From Novosphingobium sp. ST904 (GTDB taxonomy: Bacteria > Pseudomonadota > Alphaproteobacteria > Sphingomonadales > Sphingomonadaceae): 64,000 bases of DNA. Shown here piece after piece: positions 20,403 to 30,358 of this stretch. The stretch's first letter is position 1; the number at the start of each line of letters is the position of its first letter. Made by a program: the position numbers and the translations under genes. The notes below the pieces were generated by a model. That model ran no database searches. It was not told where the DNA came from and was given only the letters and a program-made list of their open reading frames with translations. The stretch covers positions 27,646-91,645 of the forward strand of contig NZ_LGJH01000145.1 in NCBI RefSeq assembly GCF_001298105.1. Direction: 5' to 3'.

Positions 20403-21857
20403 ATGGCAAGCGGCAGTGCATCGAGCGGACCAGACGGCAGCAAGGCCGTCGTCACGCGCTTTGCCCCCTCGCCCACGGGTTATCTCCATATCGGCGGCGC
20501 CCGTACCGCACTTTTCAACTGGCTCTTCGCCCGCCATCACGGCGGCAAGTACCTGCTTCGCATCGAAGATACCGATCGCGCCCGTTCGACCGAGCCCGCG
20601 ATCGAGGCGATCTTCGACGGCCTGACATGGCTCGGGCTCGAAGGCGATGAACCGGCCGTGTTCCAGTTCGCCCGTTCCGACCGCCATGCCGAAGTGGCTG
20701 CCGAACTGCTGGCCGGCGGTCATGCCTATCGCTGCTACCTCACTTCCGAGGAACTGGCCGAGCGCAGGCAGAAGGCCCAGGAAGAACGCCGTCCGTTCCG
20801 CATCGACAGCGAATGGCGCGATGCCGATCCCTCCACCTGGCCTGCTGACAAGTCCTACGTCGTGCGCGTGAAGGCCCCGCGCGACGGCGAAACGACGATC
20901 AACGATCTCGTGCAGGGCGAAGTTACCGTCAGGAACGAGGAAATCGACGATTTCGTCATCCTCCGCTCCGACGGCACGCCTACCTACATGCTCGCCGTCG
21001 TCGTGGACGACAACGACATGGGCGTCACGCACGTCCTGCGCGGAGACGATCACCTCAACAATGCCTTCCGGCAGCTCGTGATCATTCACGGCATGGGCTG
21101 GGACGTGCCTGTCTACGGCCATGTCCCGCTCATCCATGGCTCTGACGGCGCAAAGCTGTCGAAGCGCCACGGCGCGCTGGGCGTGGACGCCTATCGTGAC
21201 GATATGGGCGTGCTTCCGGAAGCGCTATTCAACTACCTGCTTCGCCTTGGCTGGGGCCATGGCGACGAGGAATTCATCAGCCGCGAGAAGGCGGTCGAAT
21301 GGTTCGACATGGCGGACGTGGGCAAGTCGCCCTCCCGCTTCGACCTCGCCAAGCTCCAGAATCTCAACGGCCACTACCTGCGCGAGGCCAGCGATGCGCG
21401 TCTCGCCGAACTGGTGCTGCCGCGACTGGTGCAGGCCGGCTACGAAGACCCCGACCTCGCCCTGCTCACGCAGGCGATGCCGGTACTGAAGGTCCGCGCA
21501 AAGGACCTCAACGAACTTGCAGAAGGCGCCGCCTTCCTTTTTGCCAAGCGTCCGCTCGCATTCAGCGAGAAGGCGCAGGCGCTTCTGACGGACGAGGCGC
21601 GGGGGCGCCTTGCCGCCATTCACGAGCGTCTGTCCGCGCAGCCCGAATGGGCTCTGGAGGCATTGGAAGCCAGCCTGAAGGCAATGGCCGAGGATCTGGG
21701 ATTGGGCCTCGGCAAGCTCGCGCAACCCTTGCGGGCGGCCCTGACTGGTCAGACGACCTCTCCGGGTATTTTCGACGTATTGGTTTTGCTCGGCCGGGAC
21801 GAAAGCCTCGCACGCATTGGCGCGCAAGCGGACGCCACGACCGGGTCGCACATATAA
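20403..21857 (+). CDS. gltX: Glutamate--tRNA ligase
   Basis: A 484-residue class I aminoacyl-tRNA synthetase charging tRNA-Glu. The HIGH-type motif is in [20 protein letters not shown] (residues 21-40) and the KMSKS-type motif in AKLSKRHG near residue 250. The C-terminal anticodon-binding helical domain is complete. Normal length. It is followed 13 bp later by gltA, the usual sphingomonad pairing. Some alphaproteobacteria carry two GltX copies, one misacylating tRNA-Gln; which type this is cannot be told here. Confidence 0.97.
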   Translation: MASGSASSGPDGSKAVVTRFAPSPTGYLHIGGARTALFNWLFARHHGGKYLLRIEDTDRARSTEPAIEAIFDGLTWLGLEGDEPAVFQFARSDRHAEVAAELLAGGHAYRCYLTSEELAERRQKAQEERRPFRIDSEWRDADPSTWPADKSYVVRVKAPRDGETTINDLVQGEVTVRNEEIDDFVILRSDGTPTYMLAVVVDDNDMGVTHVLRGDDHLNNAFRQLVIIHGMGWDVPVYGHVPLIHGSDGAKLSKRHGALGVDAYRDDMGVLPEALFNYLLRLGWGHGDEEFISREKAVEWFDMADVGKSPSRFDLAKLQNLNGHYLREASDARLAELVLPRLVQAGYEDPDLALLTQAMPVLKVRAKDLNELAEGAAFLFAKRPLAFSEKAQALLTDEARGRLAAIHERLSAQPEWALEALEASLKAMAEDLGLGLGKLAQPLRAALTGQTTSPGIFDVLVLLGRDESLARIGAQADATTGSHI

Positions 21858-21870
21858 GGAGTAAGAACTG

Positions 21871-23154
21871 GTGGGTGATCAGGTCAAACTGAATGCTGGT
21901 GGCACGGAATTCGACTATCCCGTGCTCAAGGGCAGCGTCGGCCCGGATGTCATCGATATCCGCAAGCTCTATGCCCAGACGGGCAAGTTCACGTACGATC
22001 CGGGGTTCACGTCGACGGCGAGCTGCGAGAGCGCGCTGACCTACATCGACGGCGACGAGGGCGTCCTGCTCCATCGCGGTTACCCGATCGGTCAGCTGGC
22101 CGAGAATTCGTCGTTCATGGAAGTCTGCTATCTCATGCTGAACGGCGAACTGCCGAACGGCGGTGAGCTCGACAACTTCTCGAACACCATCACGCGCCAC
22201 ACCATGCTCCACGAGCAGCTGGCGAACTTCTACCGCGGTTTCCGCCGTGACGCCCACCCGATGGCGATCATGTGCGGCGTGGTCGGCGCCCTTTCGGCGT
22301 TCTACCACGATTCGACCGACATCTCCGATCCCGAGCATCGCAAGATCAGCTCGCACCGCCTGATCGCCAAGATGCCGACGATCGCCGCTGCGGCCTACAA
22401 GTACTCGGTCGGCCAGCCCTTCCTCTACCCGGACAACTCGCTGAGCTACACGGGCAACTTCCTGCGCATGACCTTCGGCGTGCCTGCGGAAGAGTATGAA
22501 GTGATCCCCGCCGTCGAAAAGGCGATGGACCGTATCTTCATCCTCCACGCCGACCACGAGCAGAACGCCTCGACCTCGACCGTGCGCCTTGCCGGTTCGT
22601 CGGGCGCGAACCCGTTTGCGTGCATCGCGGCCGGTATCGCCTGCCTCTGGGGTCCTGCCCATGGTGGCGCGAACGAAGCCGCGCTCAACATGCTCAAGGA
22701 AATCGGTACGCCGGACAAGATCCCGCACTACATCGAGCGCGCGAAGGACAAGAACGATCCGTTCCGCCTGATGGGCTTCGGCCACCGCGTCTACAAGAAC
22801 TACGATCCGCGCGCCACGGTCATGCAGAAGACCGTCCGCGAGGTGTTCGACGCGCTGAAGGTCACCGACCCGCTGTTCGAGACGGCCCTGCGCCTCGAGG
22901 AAATCGCGCTGAGCGATCCGTACTTCGTCGAGAAGAAGCTCTTCCCGAACGTCGACTTCTACTCGGGCATCATCCTCTCGGCCATCGGTTTCCCGACCAC
23001 GATGTTCACCGCGCTCTTCGCTCTCGCCCGCACCGTGGGCTGGGTCGCGCAGTGGAACGAAATGATCTCCGATCCCGGCCAGAAGATCGGCCGTCCGCGC
23101 CAGCTCTACACCGGCCCGACGCAGCGCGATTACATCCCGCTCGACAAGCGCTGA
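21871..23154 (+). CDS. gltA: Citrate synthase
   Basis: A 427-residue type II (hexameric) citrate synthase, the entry enzyme of the TCA cycle. Catalytic residues appear in [34 protein letters not shown] and the Asp region NVDFYSG. It starts with GTG after a strong AAGGAG site and ends before a clear terminator. It is probably co-transcribed with gltX. Confidence 0.97.
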   Translation: MGDQVKLNAGGTEFDYPVLKGSVGPDVIDIRKLYAQTGKFTYDPGFTSTASCESALTYIDGDEGVLLHRGYPIGQLAENSSFMEVCYLMLNGELPNGGELDNFSNTITRHTMLHEQLANFYRGFRRDAHPMAIMCGVVGALSAFYHDSTDISDPEHRKISSHRLIAKMPTIAAAAYKYSVGQPFLYPDNSLSYTGNFLRMTFGVPAEEYEVIPAVEKAMDRIFILHADHEQNASTSTVRLAGSSGANPFACIAAGIACLWGPAHGGANEAALNMLKEIGTPDKIPHYIERAKDKNDPFRLMGFGHRVYKNYDPRATVMQKTVREVFDALKVTDPLFETALRLEEIALSDPYFVEKKLFPNVDFYSGIILSAIGFPTTMFTALFALARTVGWVAQWNEMISDPGQKIGRPRQLYTGPTQRDYIPLDKR

Positions 23155-23198
23155 GACTGAGCAGCAAAGTATCGCGAGACATTGTGATATTTCGAAGA

Positions 23199-23227
23199 GG
23201 CCCTCGCGAAAGCGGGGGCCTTTTTTC
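23199..23227 (+). terminator. Rho-independent terminator after gltA
   Basis: GGCCCTCGC and GCGGGGGCC (one T-G pair) close on a GAAA tetraloop, followed by a run of six T. Confidence 0.92.
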
Positions 23228-23421
23228 GTTGTGCTTCGGCTGACGTCGCAGCGGCGACCGGCTCTTCGAAAAATCGGGGTGTCGAACGCGATGAGCGGGG
23301 AGTATCCTGCTGGCAGGAACAACTTGCGAATCAATTGCGCGGCGTCCGCAGGAACTTCACAGATCCAGCCACATTCTCGCCGCAAGTTGCTGTCAGGTGT
23401 CAAAATTCCTTGGGAGGAATC

Positions 23422-23646
23422 ATGATGCTGTTCCTCAGAATTCTTGTGATCCTTGTTGGACTATGCGCCATCGGCATGGGTATCCTGCTCGTCGGCCAGG
23501 GTACGGGCGTCGTCCCATGGCCATTGGACAGCTTCATGCTGGATGACCGTGGATGGGCGATACGCGGCGCCGTGATGGCAGCCGTGGGCGGCATCCTGAT
23601 CTGGCTCGCCCGTCGCGGGAATGGCGCCAGCAACAACCACCTCTAG
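23422..23646 (+). CDS. Small two-helix membrane protein, unknown function
   Basis: A 74-residue protein starting MMLFLRILVILVGLCAIGMG after a strong GGGAGGA ribosome site, 8 nt before the ATG. Two hydrophobic helices (about 2-26 and 47-64) flank a short loop (PWPLDSFMLDDRGW). No family recognised. It ends 7 bp from the convergent kinase-like gene. The ribosome site and clean helices make it likely real. Confidence 0.65.
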   Translation: MMLFLRILVILVGLCAIGMGILLVGQGTGVVPWPLDSFMLDDRGWAIRGAVMAAVGGILIWLARRGNGASNNHL

Positions 23647-23653
23647 GTGAGGT

Positions 23654-25029
23654 TCAGGCCTCGAGGTCTGCCGGCACTTCCAGAATGAAACGAGCCCCCT
23701 GCCCCGGAGCGCTTTGCACCGACAGTTCGCCGCCCATCGCGCGGGCCAGACTGCGCGATATATAGAGGCCGAGCCCGGAACCGCCGTCGCCGCTGCGGCC
23801 AAGGCGCTCGAATTTCTCGAAGACCTTCTCCTGGCTCTCCTGCGAGATTCCCGGTCCCTGGTCAGCCACGATCACGCGCGCACGGTCGCCGGCCGCTTCC
23901 AGTCGGACCCAGATGTGGGACTGTTCGGGAGAATAGCGGATCGCATTGCCGATGAGGTTGAGCAGAACTTGAAGAACGCGGCGATATTCCGCCACGGCGG
24001 GAAGTGCCTCCGCTGCGTGTGGGGCCTCGATCACGATGTTCTTCTCCCGCGCCCGTACATTCAGGATGCCCGCTGCCTGCCGCGCAAGTTCGGACAAGTC
24101 CACATGGTCCGGAGCGGTGCTGAAGCCTTCGGTCTCCACGACTTCGAGATCGGCAAGATCGCCGAGGAGATCGAGCAGCAGCTTTCCTGCGCCCGCAATT
24201 TCTCCGGCATATTCCGCGTAGGCATCCGGCAGTGGCCCGGCGAGGCGCGTGCGGATGGTCTCGGCATTGGCGATGATGCGCGAGATCGGCTGCCGCAGGA
24301 CCGGTGCCAGATCCTGCCCGACAAGACTCCGGCGAAGCATGGGCTCCATGGGCTCACGCGCCGGCGCGGCGGTGGAAGCCGGGGTATCGGAGACCAGCAG
24401 CAGTTCGAAACCGGCAGGGTCGAAGCCCGGGCGCATGTGCGGAACCAGCGAGACGCGCCAGGATCGCTGCGAACCCGGCACCGCGACCCGCACGCCGTCA
24501 AGAAGGCGCCAATGCAGCGGCTGCTGATGCGTGACATTCTCGGGGGGCAGAAATTCCGTCCAGAGTTGCCCGAACCCCGTTTCCATCGCCGCCGTCACGT
24601 CAGCGAGTTCCGCACTGTCCGACATGACGGCAAGCACGCGCTGCCCGGCGTCAAGCTGTGCGCTCAATTCGGCAAGGTGGCGATCGATCATGGTCCGGCG
24701 ACGTTCGACCGACGCGGCATCCTCCACCGGTGCCGGCGCAGTCTGCCAGTTACGCACCACGATCTGGCAACCTTCGCCCAGTCCCTGCGGCTCGACTTCG
24801 ACCCAGGCGGTGATCACGTCGCGCCGTCGTGCGCGCTGACGGCGCGCGCGAGGCGAAAACCATAGCGACGGGCCTTGCGAACGAGTTCGAGAAGTTCGGG
24901 CACGGCGATAGTACCGGGCAGTTCCCCGCCGCAACGCTCCTGCAAACCCGCCAGCGGTTCGTCCGCTTCCAGCAATCGGTCCTGCGCATCGCAAACAGCG
25001 CGGGCGATGATGGTGCCTTCCATCAGCAT
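23654..25029 (-). CDS. Sensor histidine kinase-like protein without the H-box His (frameshifted)
   Basis: Restored length is about 458 residues. The C-terminal ATPase domain is intact: N box LLNLIGNAIRYSPE, G1 VADQGPGIS, F box FEKFERLG, G2 GSGLGLYISRSLA. The dimerisation helix reads DLAPVLRQPISRII, so the position of His in the usual H-E-L-R-T-P box is Pro (codon 24302-24304). The N-terminus starts at ATG 25029, overlapping the previous stop (TGATG), and reads MLMEGTIIARAVCDAQDRLL. The frame breaks near 24820-24826; one extra G would restore the join AHDGGDVITAWVEV. No membrane helix, so cytoplasmic. It may be a pseudokinase or act without phosphotransfer. Confidence 0.75.
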
Positions 25030-25982
25030 CAGCCGCCGTGCCGCCCGGTTGCCAGAATAGATGCGGCCAGATCGCTGCCGAGCCGCTCAAAGCCGTCTGG
25101 CAACATCGCTTCGGGGTGAATGGCCAGAAACTGCTTTTCGATGTCGGCAGCCTTCAGCCCCGCTGCGCGCAAGGCAAGGGCGAGACGTGCCAGTTGCGCC
25201 TCATGGGTGGCGAGCACCGCTGCCTCCCGGCGCAGGCCGGAACCGATCGCCAGAGCCGTAAGGAACAGCGCGGCGCCCGCATGTCCTACCGAAAGCGCGG
25301 CGTGGAACGCGGCGCCAAGGCCGGTCACCAGCCTTGCCGAAAGGCCGAGGCGGGTCGCGCCTTCATCGTAGCGGCGGCGCACATCGGCCTCCACCAACGC
25401 AAGACGCTCCATCCGTTCGGGACTGCCCGCTACCATGCCGCGAACAGCCAGCAGCGCTCGGTGCAGCAGTTCACCCGGCAGTTCGGTAAGGCTCAGGCTC
25501 ATGCGGCGCTGGGCCTGGCACCAGCGCGCCTGTGACGCGAGCCATTTGACGGCAATCCCCTGCACAGTGCTGTCGGGCGAAGAAGCCATGGCCTGCACCA
25601 GCGGTGAAACGACGGGATCGAGCGCCAGACGCGACTGCAGGCGCTCGGTCATTTGCCATTCGAGTGCAAGCGCATGAACGTGCGAGAGAATCAGCGGGTC
25701 GCCCATGAACATCCGCGCCAGATCCTCGATATCTTCGGACATCTGGACGGCTGTGGATCCGTCAGCGTGAAGAGGCTCGATCACTCCGCGCGCCAGTTCC
25801 GCCAGCATCCCGCGAACCCGCGCAAGAATTTCGTCACTGAACAGCGCGCTGTCTTCCGCCGCCAGCAGATATTGGAGGATCGGAAGTACGCTCTCGGCCA
25901 TGGCGTCGCCGCGCGCGAGGTCCGCGCGAAGCAATGCCTCCGCGGTCTGGTCGTCGGCCGGATGAACAGCGTTGTCGATCAT
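25029..25982 (-). CDS. DUF2336-like helical protein
   Basis: A 317-residue, almost wholly alpha-helical cytosolic protein rich in Ala, Leu and Arg. Its organisation (short helical repeats, a C-terminal LALRAAGLKAADIEKQFLAIHPE) resembles the alphaproteobacterial DUF2336 family, which is uncharacterised and often sits beside signalling genes. The stop codon overlaps the start of the kinase-like gene by one base, so the two are probably translated together. Family assignment is by eye and moderately sure. Confidence 0.6.
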   Translation of the reverse strand: MIDNAVHPADDQTAEALLRADLARGDAMAESVLPILQYLLAAEDSALFSDEILARVRGMLAELARGVIEPLHADGSTAVQMSEDIEDLARMFMGDPLILSHVHALALEWQMTERLQSRLALDPVVSPLVQAMASSPDSTVQGIAVKWLASQARWCQAQRRMSLSLTELPGELLHRALLAVRGMVAGSPERMERLALVEADVRRRYDEGATRLGLSARLVTGLGAAFHAALSVGHAGAALFLTALAIGSGLRREAAVLATHEAQLARLALALRAAGLKAADIEKQFLAIHPEAMLPDGFERLGSDLAASILATGRHGG

Positions 25983-26017
25983 CCGTCCCGTTTACCTTGT
26001 ATCTGGTTAAGCCCCGG

Positions 26018-27208
26018 TTAGTTCTTCCGACGTAGCGGAAGAACCATGCCGATCACAACGAGCACGATCGCCAGAACTTCCGCCAGCGGCTCAACTTGCC
26101 CGAATCCTGCGGCAAAAGCCAGCACCAGTCCCAATGTGGCACGGTCCGCCGCGAGAGATGCCGCCGTTCCGGATACGAAACGCGGGATCATCACCAGCAG
26201 CATCATCAACATGGCCGGCGGGAACATCCAGGAGATGAGTGATTCTCCACCAAGCCGAGCGATCCCTGCCAGCAAGGAAAGCCCGAAAGCAGTGTCCACC
26301 AGCCATCCCAGCACATCGGCACGCGGGATTGCGGGAGGCAGTTGTCCGAGCGCATGACGCTCGGCAGACCGCAGCAGGCGGCTCGCCTCCACCAGCACCG
26401 ATGCAAGCGCGAGGAACAGGAAACCGGCGGCCACGAAATTGAACCAGACGAGACCGCCCGCGATCGCCAGTGCCCCAAGTACCGCCGCGCTGAGCACATT
26501 GCTGGCATTGCCGGCATGCAGCAGCGAGGAGCCGAAGTTGAGCACGCCGTAACGAGCGACCGCGCGCCCGGGCGACACCTTGTCCCCACCCTCGAACCGG
26601 CCGCGCAGCCATTCCATCTCAACCGCGTGAGCTTCGCCCTCATCGCGGATCAGGCGCCAGTCCACACCGCTCCGTGCCGCGGCAGGGACTTCGCGCATCG
26701 GCACACCGGACTGCAGGGCAATGCGCATCAGGGCGGAGATAACGTCGCAATCCGCCGGAAGTTCGTGAAGATTTTCAACCAGATGCCCAGGAATTCTCAT
26801 AATTCCCGCAGATGCACGGTTAATGTCGACACGTTCGAAACCCGCCGCCAGCGCCCCTTCGACCGGCTGCACGAGGACTGCCGGCGATCGTCCTTCGAAC
26901 AAGGGCACAACGCCGGAAGGCTCCGCGAAAAGGCCCTCGCCAATCACCACGAGTTCGTCATTCGCCGTGACAAGCCCGGAAAGCGGGCGCGATCCCGTGG
27001 CGATGTAGAATTGCAGCCCGGCATCTTCTGCCATGTGCTGCAAGGCAATCAGATCTGGAGACGGGCCGCGTGCAAGGCAGATCACCCGCTGGCAGTCGAG
27101 CGCAAGGGCCATGCCCAGCTGGTGCTGCGCCAGGGTCGCGCCGCCCACGCGCAGGAAGGCGCGCGGGATCGACTGGCCCGCCACGGCGGGCTCCATCATG
27201 GCGAGCAA
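26018..27208 (-). CDS. Nucleotidyltransferase-like protein fused to a membrane domain
   Basis: A 396-residue protein not firmly recognised. The first 200 residues resemble a GT-A/nucleotidyltransferase fold: an early loop AGQSIPRAFLRVGG, alternating strands and helices, and DELVVIGEGLF where an acidic substrate site might be. The metal-binding Asp pair of true enzymes is not obvious. Residues about 235-390 hold four to six hydrophobic helices ending at MVLPLRRKN. It lies 35 bp upstream of the DUF2336-like gene on the same strand. It might be a membrane-tethered, possibly inactive, transferase. Confidence 0.6.
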   Translation of the reverse strand: MLAMMEPAVAGQSIPRAFLRVGGATLAQHQLGMALALDCQRVICLARGPSPDLIALQHMAEDAGLQFYIATGSRPLSGLVTANDELVVIGEGLFAEPSGVVPLFEGRSPAVLVQPVEGALAAGFERVDINRASAGIMRIPGHLVENLHELPADCDVISALMRIALQSGVPMREVPAAARSGVDWRLIRDEGEAHAVEMEWLRGRFEGGDKVSPGRAVARYGVLNFGSSLLHAGNASNVLSAAVLGALAIAGGLVWFNFVAAGFLFLALASVLVEASRLLRSAERHALGQLPPAIPRADVLGWLVDTAFGLSLLAGIARLGGESLISWMFPPAMLMMLLVMIPRFVSGTAASLAADRATLGLVLAFAAGFGQVEPLAEVLAIVLVVIGMVLPLRRKN

Positions 27209-27288
27209 GGCAATACGCAGTTTGGTAAACTCCAGCGACCGTCAACCTGTAGGCAATGGCCGTGCCAGTGCCAAGCACCGCAGGCACA

Positions 27289-27591
27289 TCAGTCGACGGA
27301 AAACTCCGTGAGATAGGCCTTGAGCTTGCGAATGACGGCTGGCTCGCCCGGCGCAGACTGAAGCGCCTCCTCTGCCAGTACCAGAAGCTTCATGGAATGG
27401 AAGCTCGCCGCGAGCCCCTTGAGCCGCATCGCGGCAAGATGCCAGTTCCCATCACATCGCGACCGCGCGAGAAGGTCGGCCTGCCGCATCACGCTTTCGG
27501 CGTAGGATGCGCGCAATTCGGCAAAAAGCGCAGAATCCCCGCCTGCCGCGGCGGCGAGGGTCGCTTCGAGGGCACCTGCTTCGTAAGCCAT
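27289..27591 (-). CDS. Hpt-like four-helix protein lacking the phospho-accepting His
   Basis: A 100-residue helical protein. NWHLAAMRLKGLAASFHSMKL aligns with the Hpt signature A-A-H-x-L-K-G, but Met55 (codon 27427-27429, clearly ATG) stands where the phosphorylated His should be. Two other histidines, 51 and 67, flank the site but are out of register. It is the first gene of the minus-strand run and is divergent from the coiled-coil gene, with 69 bp between them. Probably a His-less Hpt fold used for binding rather than phosphotransfer. Confidence 0.6.
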   Translation of the reverse strand: MAYEAGALEATLAAAAGGDSALFAELRASYAESVMRQADLLARSRCDGNWHLAAMRLKGLAASFHSMKLLVLAEEALQSAPGEPAVIRKLKAYLTEFSVD

Positions 27592-27660
27592 TTCCCCAGC
27601 TTAATGACGAACGGGTTAAAGGAGGGTTTATCGCAGCTTCGCGCGTGGTATCCTGCGGCC

Positions 27661-30318
27661 ATGGCTGGGGAAAACAGGATCATCGCGTTCGGCGCGAACG
27701 GCAATGACGGCAATTCTGTCGAAGGCAATCCGGACCGGACCGAAGGGGCTCCCCCTTCCTCCGAGGCGCACGGCGAGATGACCGTCCCGGATGAGGCCTG
27801 GCACGAAGCCTGGGTCGCCTCCGAAGGCGAGGCATCGCCGCCGCACAGGTTCGACTGGACCGTGCCGGCGCTCGCCGGCGCAGCCGCGATCGGCTGGACA
27901 GCATTCTTCCTCTATGCCCAGTGGCCGGTCCTGCGTGCAGGGATCACCGCCGACGCGGTTCCGCCGCTGATGGTCCAGTTGACGGTTCCGCTGCTTCTCA
28001 TTGCGGTAGGCTGGCTGCTGGCGCTGCGTCACAGCACCCGCGAAGGGCAGCGCTTCGGCGACGTGGCGCGCATGCTTTCCACCGAATCCGCGCAGCTTGA
28101 GACACGCCTCACTGCCGTGAACCGCGAACTTAGCCTCGCACGCGAATTCATAGCCGCCCAGTCCCGCGATCTCGAGGCGCTCGGCCGCATCGCCGCCGAA
28201 CGGCTCTCCAGCAACGCCGAACGGCTCCAGGACCTGATCCGCGATAACGGCGCCCGTGTCGATTCGATCAGCGGCGTCAGCCAGGCCGCGCTCGACAACA
28301 TGGAGAAGCTCCGCGGGCAATTGCCCGTCATCGCCAGTTCGGCCAAGGACGTCACGAACAATATCGGCAATGCCGGGCGCGCAGCACATGTGCAGCTCGA
28401 AGACATGATAAACGGCTTCAACCGCCTCAACGAATATGGATCTGCAAGCGAACGGCAGGTCGCGAACTTGCGAGAAGCGGTCGATGGTGCACTGGGCGAG
28501 ATCGCCGCGCGCTGCGAGCAGGTCGGCGCCCTCGCCGATGAACGCTTTGCCGCACTTACCGAACGCGGCCAGACCTTCCGCCTCGATCTGGACCGTCACG
28601 AAGTCGAAGCCCTCGCCTCGATCCGCACTCGCGCTGCTGCCTTGGAAGACGAGATTTCCCAGTCCCGCGCGCAGCTTGATCTGCACGAAGCGGAAAGCCT
28701 GACCTCTCTCCGTGCCCGCCTCGTCGCCCTGCGCGAGGAAAGCGATGTGGTTTCGCGAGCTCTGCGCGACGGCGAAGGACGCGCCGCAGCGGCCTGGCGC
28801 CAGGCTCTCGACGAATTGCATGAGGAACAGGCGGAAGTCGCGCGCGGCATCGCTCTTACCCAGGATGCCGCCGTTTCCGCCTTGCGCGGCTCCGTCGCCG
28901 CCATCGGCAATGATGCCCAGGCGCTTGACCGTGCGATCGCCGAGCGCCGCGAGCAGCTCGACAAGGACACCAGCGAGCGCCAGTTGCGCCAGGCCGAGCA
29001 GGAACGCCGCGCCATTACCCGCATCGAACACATGCTCGGCGAACTCGACAATGCCATGTCCGAAAGGCTCGAACGCCAACGCCTGCAGGCGGCCACTCTC
29101 GGCGAACGTGCTGCCGCTATCACCGGGGAACTGGGCACTTACGAGGCGCGCTTCGGCGCCATCGCCACCAGCAGCGAGGCTCTGGAAAACCGTCTGCGCG
29201 GTAGCCTGACCTCCCTTACCGAACGGCTGACCGCCGCGCGTGCCACGCTTCTCGCCACAGACGGCGATGCAGAGAAGCTGACCGAGACCAGCGTGCGGCT
29301 GCTCGAACTGATCCAGGGCAGCGCCCGGTACGCCCATCATGACTTGCCCGAAGCTCTTGCAGTTTCGGAAGATCGGCTCAACCGGCTTCAGGCCGGCGTC
29401 GCCACCGTGCTCGAAGCGCTTCGCCAATCCGCGCAGAGCGGTGCGGAACTGGCCGGCGGCGTCGAACAATCGGGCGAAAACCTCAAGTCGCTTGCAGACG
29501 AACTCTCGGCGATGCACTCCGAGCTTTCAGAGCACGGCGTAGCCCACGGAAAGTTGCTGGACGTCCTTCGCACCACGATAGCCGATATCGACAGCGCGAC
29601 ACAGAACACTGCCGGTAAGGCCAGCGGCGAGTTGAGCAATGCACTGGCCGCGCTGGACAAGACGATCCACGAAGTCGTTGCGAATATCGAAACCGACGCG
29701 GCTGGGCGAATTGCAAAAGTCGCTGACGAGCTCGGAGCCGAAAGCGCCAGCGCCATCGACAAGTCCATGCGGACCCGCGTAGCGGAAGTGACCGGCCAGC
29801 TCGATCAAGCCGTAGCGCATGCCTCCGGCGCCGCTCGTGAGGCCACGATCCAGCTTCGCGACCAACTCACCAAGGTCGACGAACTGGTCGGCAATCTCGA
29901 AAGCCGCGTCACCCATGCGCGCGAGCGTGCCGAGGAGCAGGTGGACAATGACTTCGCACGTCGTGTCGCGCTCATCACCGAATCGCTCAATTCCAATGCG
30001 ATCGATATCGCCTCGGCCCTGTCCAGCGAAGTTTCCGATACGGCCTGGGCATCCTATCTTCGCGGTGATCGCGGGATCTTCACGCGCCGCGCGGTTTCCC
30101 TGCTCGACGCGGGCGAGGTCAAGTCGATCCAGCAGCTCTTCGAACGTGATGATGCCTTCCGCGAGCATGTGAGCCGCTATATTCACGATTTCGAGTCGAT
30201 CCTGCGGCAGATCCTGTCCACTCGCGACGGCAACGCGCTGGGCGTTACCCTGCTCTCGTCCGACATGGGCAAGCTCTACGTAGCGCTGGCCCAGGGCATC
30301 GAGCGGCTGCGGAGCTGA
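27661..30318 (+). CDS. Large membrane-anchored coiled-coil protein
   Basis: An 885-residue protein of unknown function. After a polar N-terminus of about 60 residues come two hydrophobic helices (roughly 65-83 and 96-118). Then follow about 700 residues of heptad-like, Ala/Glu/Arg-rich sequence with recurring LAALxER patterns. The end is a compact region (WASYLRGDRGIFTRRAVSLLD, HVSRYIHDFESIL, GVTLLSSDMGKLYVAL) that looks like a folded domain shared among sphingomonad homologues. An in-frame ATG at 27604 is an alternative start; the GGAGGG at 27621-27626 suits neither well. Could organise a membrane or polar structure; this is inference. Confidence 0.8.
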   Translation: MAGENRIIAFGANGNDGNSVEGNPDRTEGAPPSSEAHGEMTVPDEAWHEAWVASEGEASPPHRFDWTVPALAGAAAIGWTAFFLYAQWPVLRAGITADAVPPLMVQLTVPLLLIAVGWLLALRHSTREGQRFGDVARMLSTESAQLETRLTAVNRELSLAREFIAAQSRDLEALGRIAAERLSSNAERLQDLIRDNGARVDSISGVSQAALDNMEKLRGQLPVIASSAKDVTNNIGNAGRAAHVQLEDMINGFNRLNEYGSASERQVANLREAVDGALGEIAARCEQVGALADERFAALTERGQTFRLDLDRHEVEALASIRTRAAALEDEISQSRAQLDLHEAESLTSLRARLVALREESDVVSRALRDGEGRAAAAWRQALDELHEEQAEVARGIALTQDAAVSALRGSVAAIGNDAQALDRAIAERREQLDKDTSERQLRQAEQERRAITRIEHMLGELDNAMSERLERQRLQAATLGERAAAITGELGTYEARFGAIATSSEALENRLRGSLTSLTERLTAARATLLATDGDAEKLTETSVRLLELIQGSARYAHHDLPEALAVSEDRLNRLQAGVATVLEALRQSAQSGAELAGGVEQSGENLKSLADELSAMHSELSEHGVAHGKLLDVLRTTIADIDSATQNTAGKASGELSNALAALDKTIHEVVANIETDAAGRIAKVADELGAESASAIDKSMRTRVAEVTGQLDQAVAHASGAAREATIQLRDQLTKVDELVGNLESRVTHARERAEEQVDNDFARRVALITESLNSNAIDIASALSSEVSDTAWASYLRGDRGIFTRRAVSLLDAGEVKSIQQLFERDDAFREHVSRYIHDFESILRQILSTRDGNALGVTLLSSDMGKLYVALAQGIERLRS

Positions 30319-30326
30319 AAGGTCAA

Positions 30327-30351
30327 GGCGGCTGGAGCTGGCTCAGCCGCC
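30327..30351. terminator. Hairpin between the coiled-coil gene and the DUF1467 gene
   Basis: GGCGGCT and AGCCGCC form the outer stem and GAGC/GCTC the inner stem, with one bulged G. It lies between converging stop codons at 30318 and 30359. The T tract on either side is weak. Confidence 0.55.
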
Positions 30352-30358
30352 CATTTCC

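Noticed and set aside
21562..23403. 613-codon open frame opposite gltX and gltA
   Set aside because: Antisense to two clear housekeeping genes; composition is Arg/Val/Asp noise and no motif is visible.
27628..29517. 629-codon frame opposite the coiled-coil gene
   Set aside because: The + strand frame has membrane helices and heptads; the opposite frame is low-complexity shadow.
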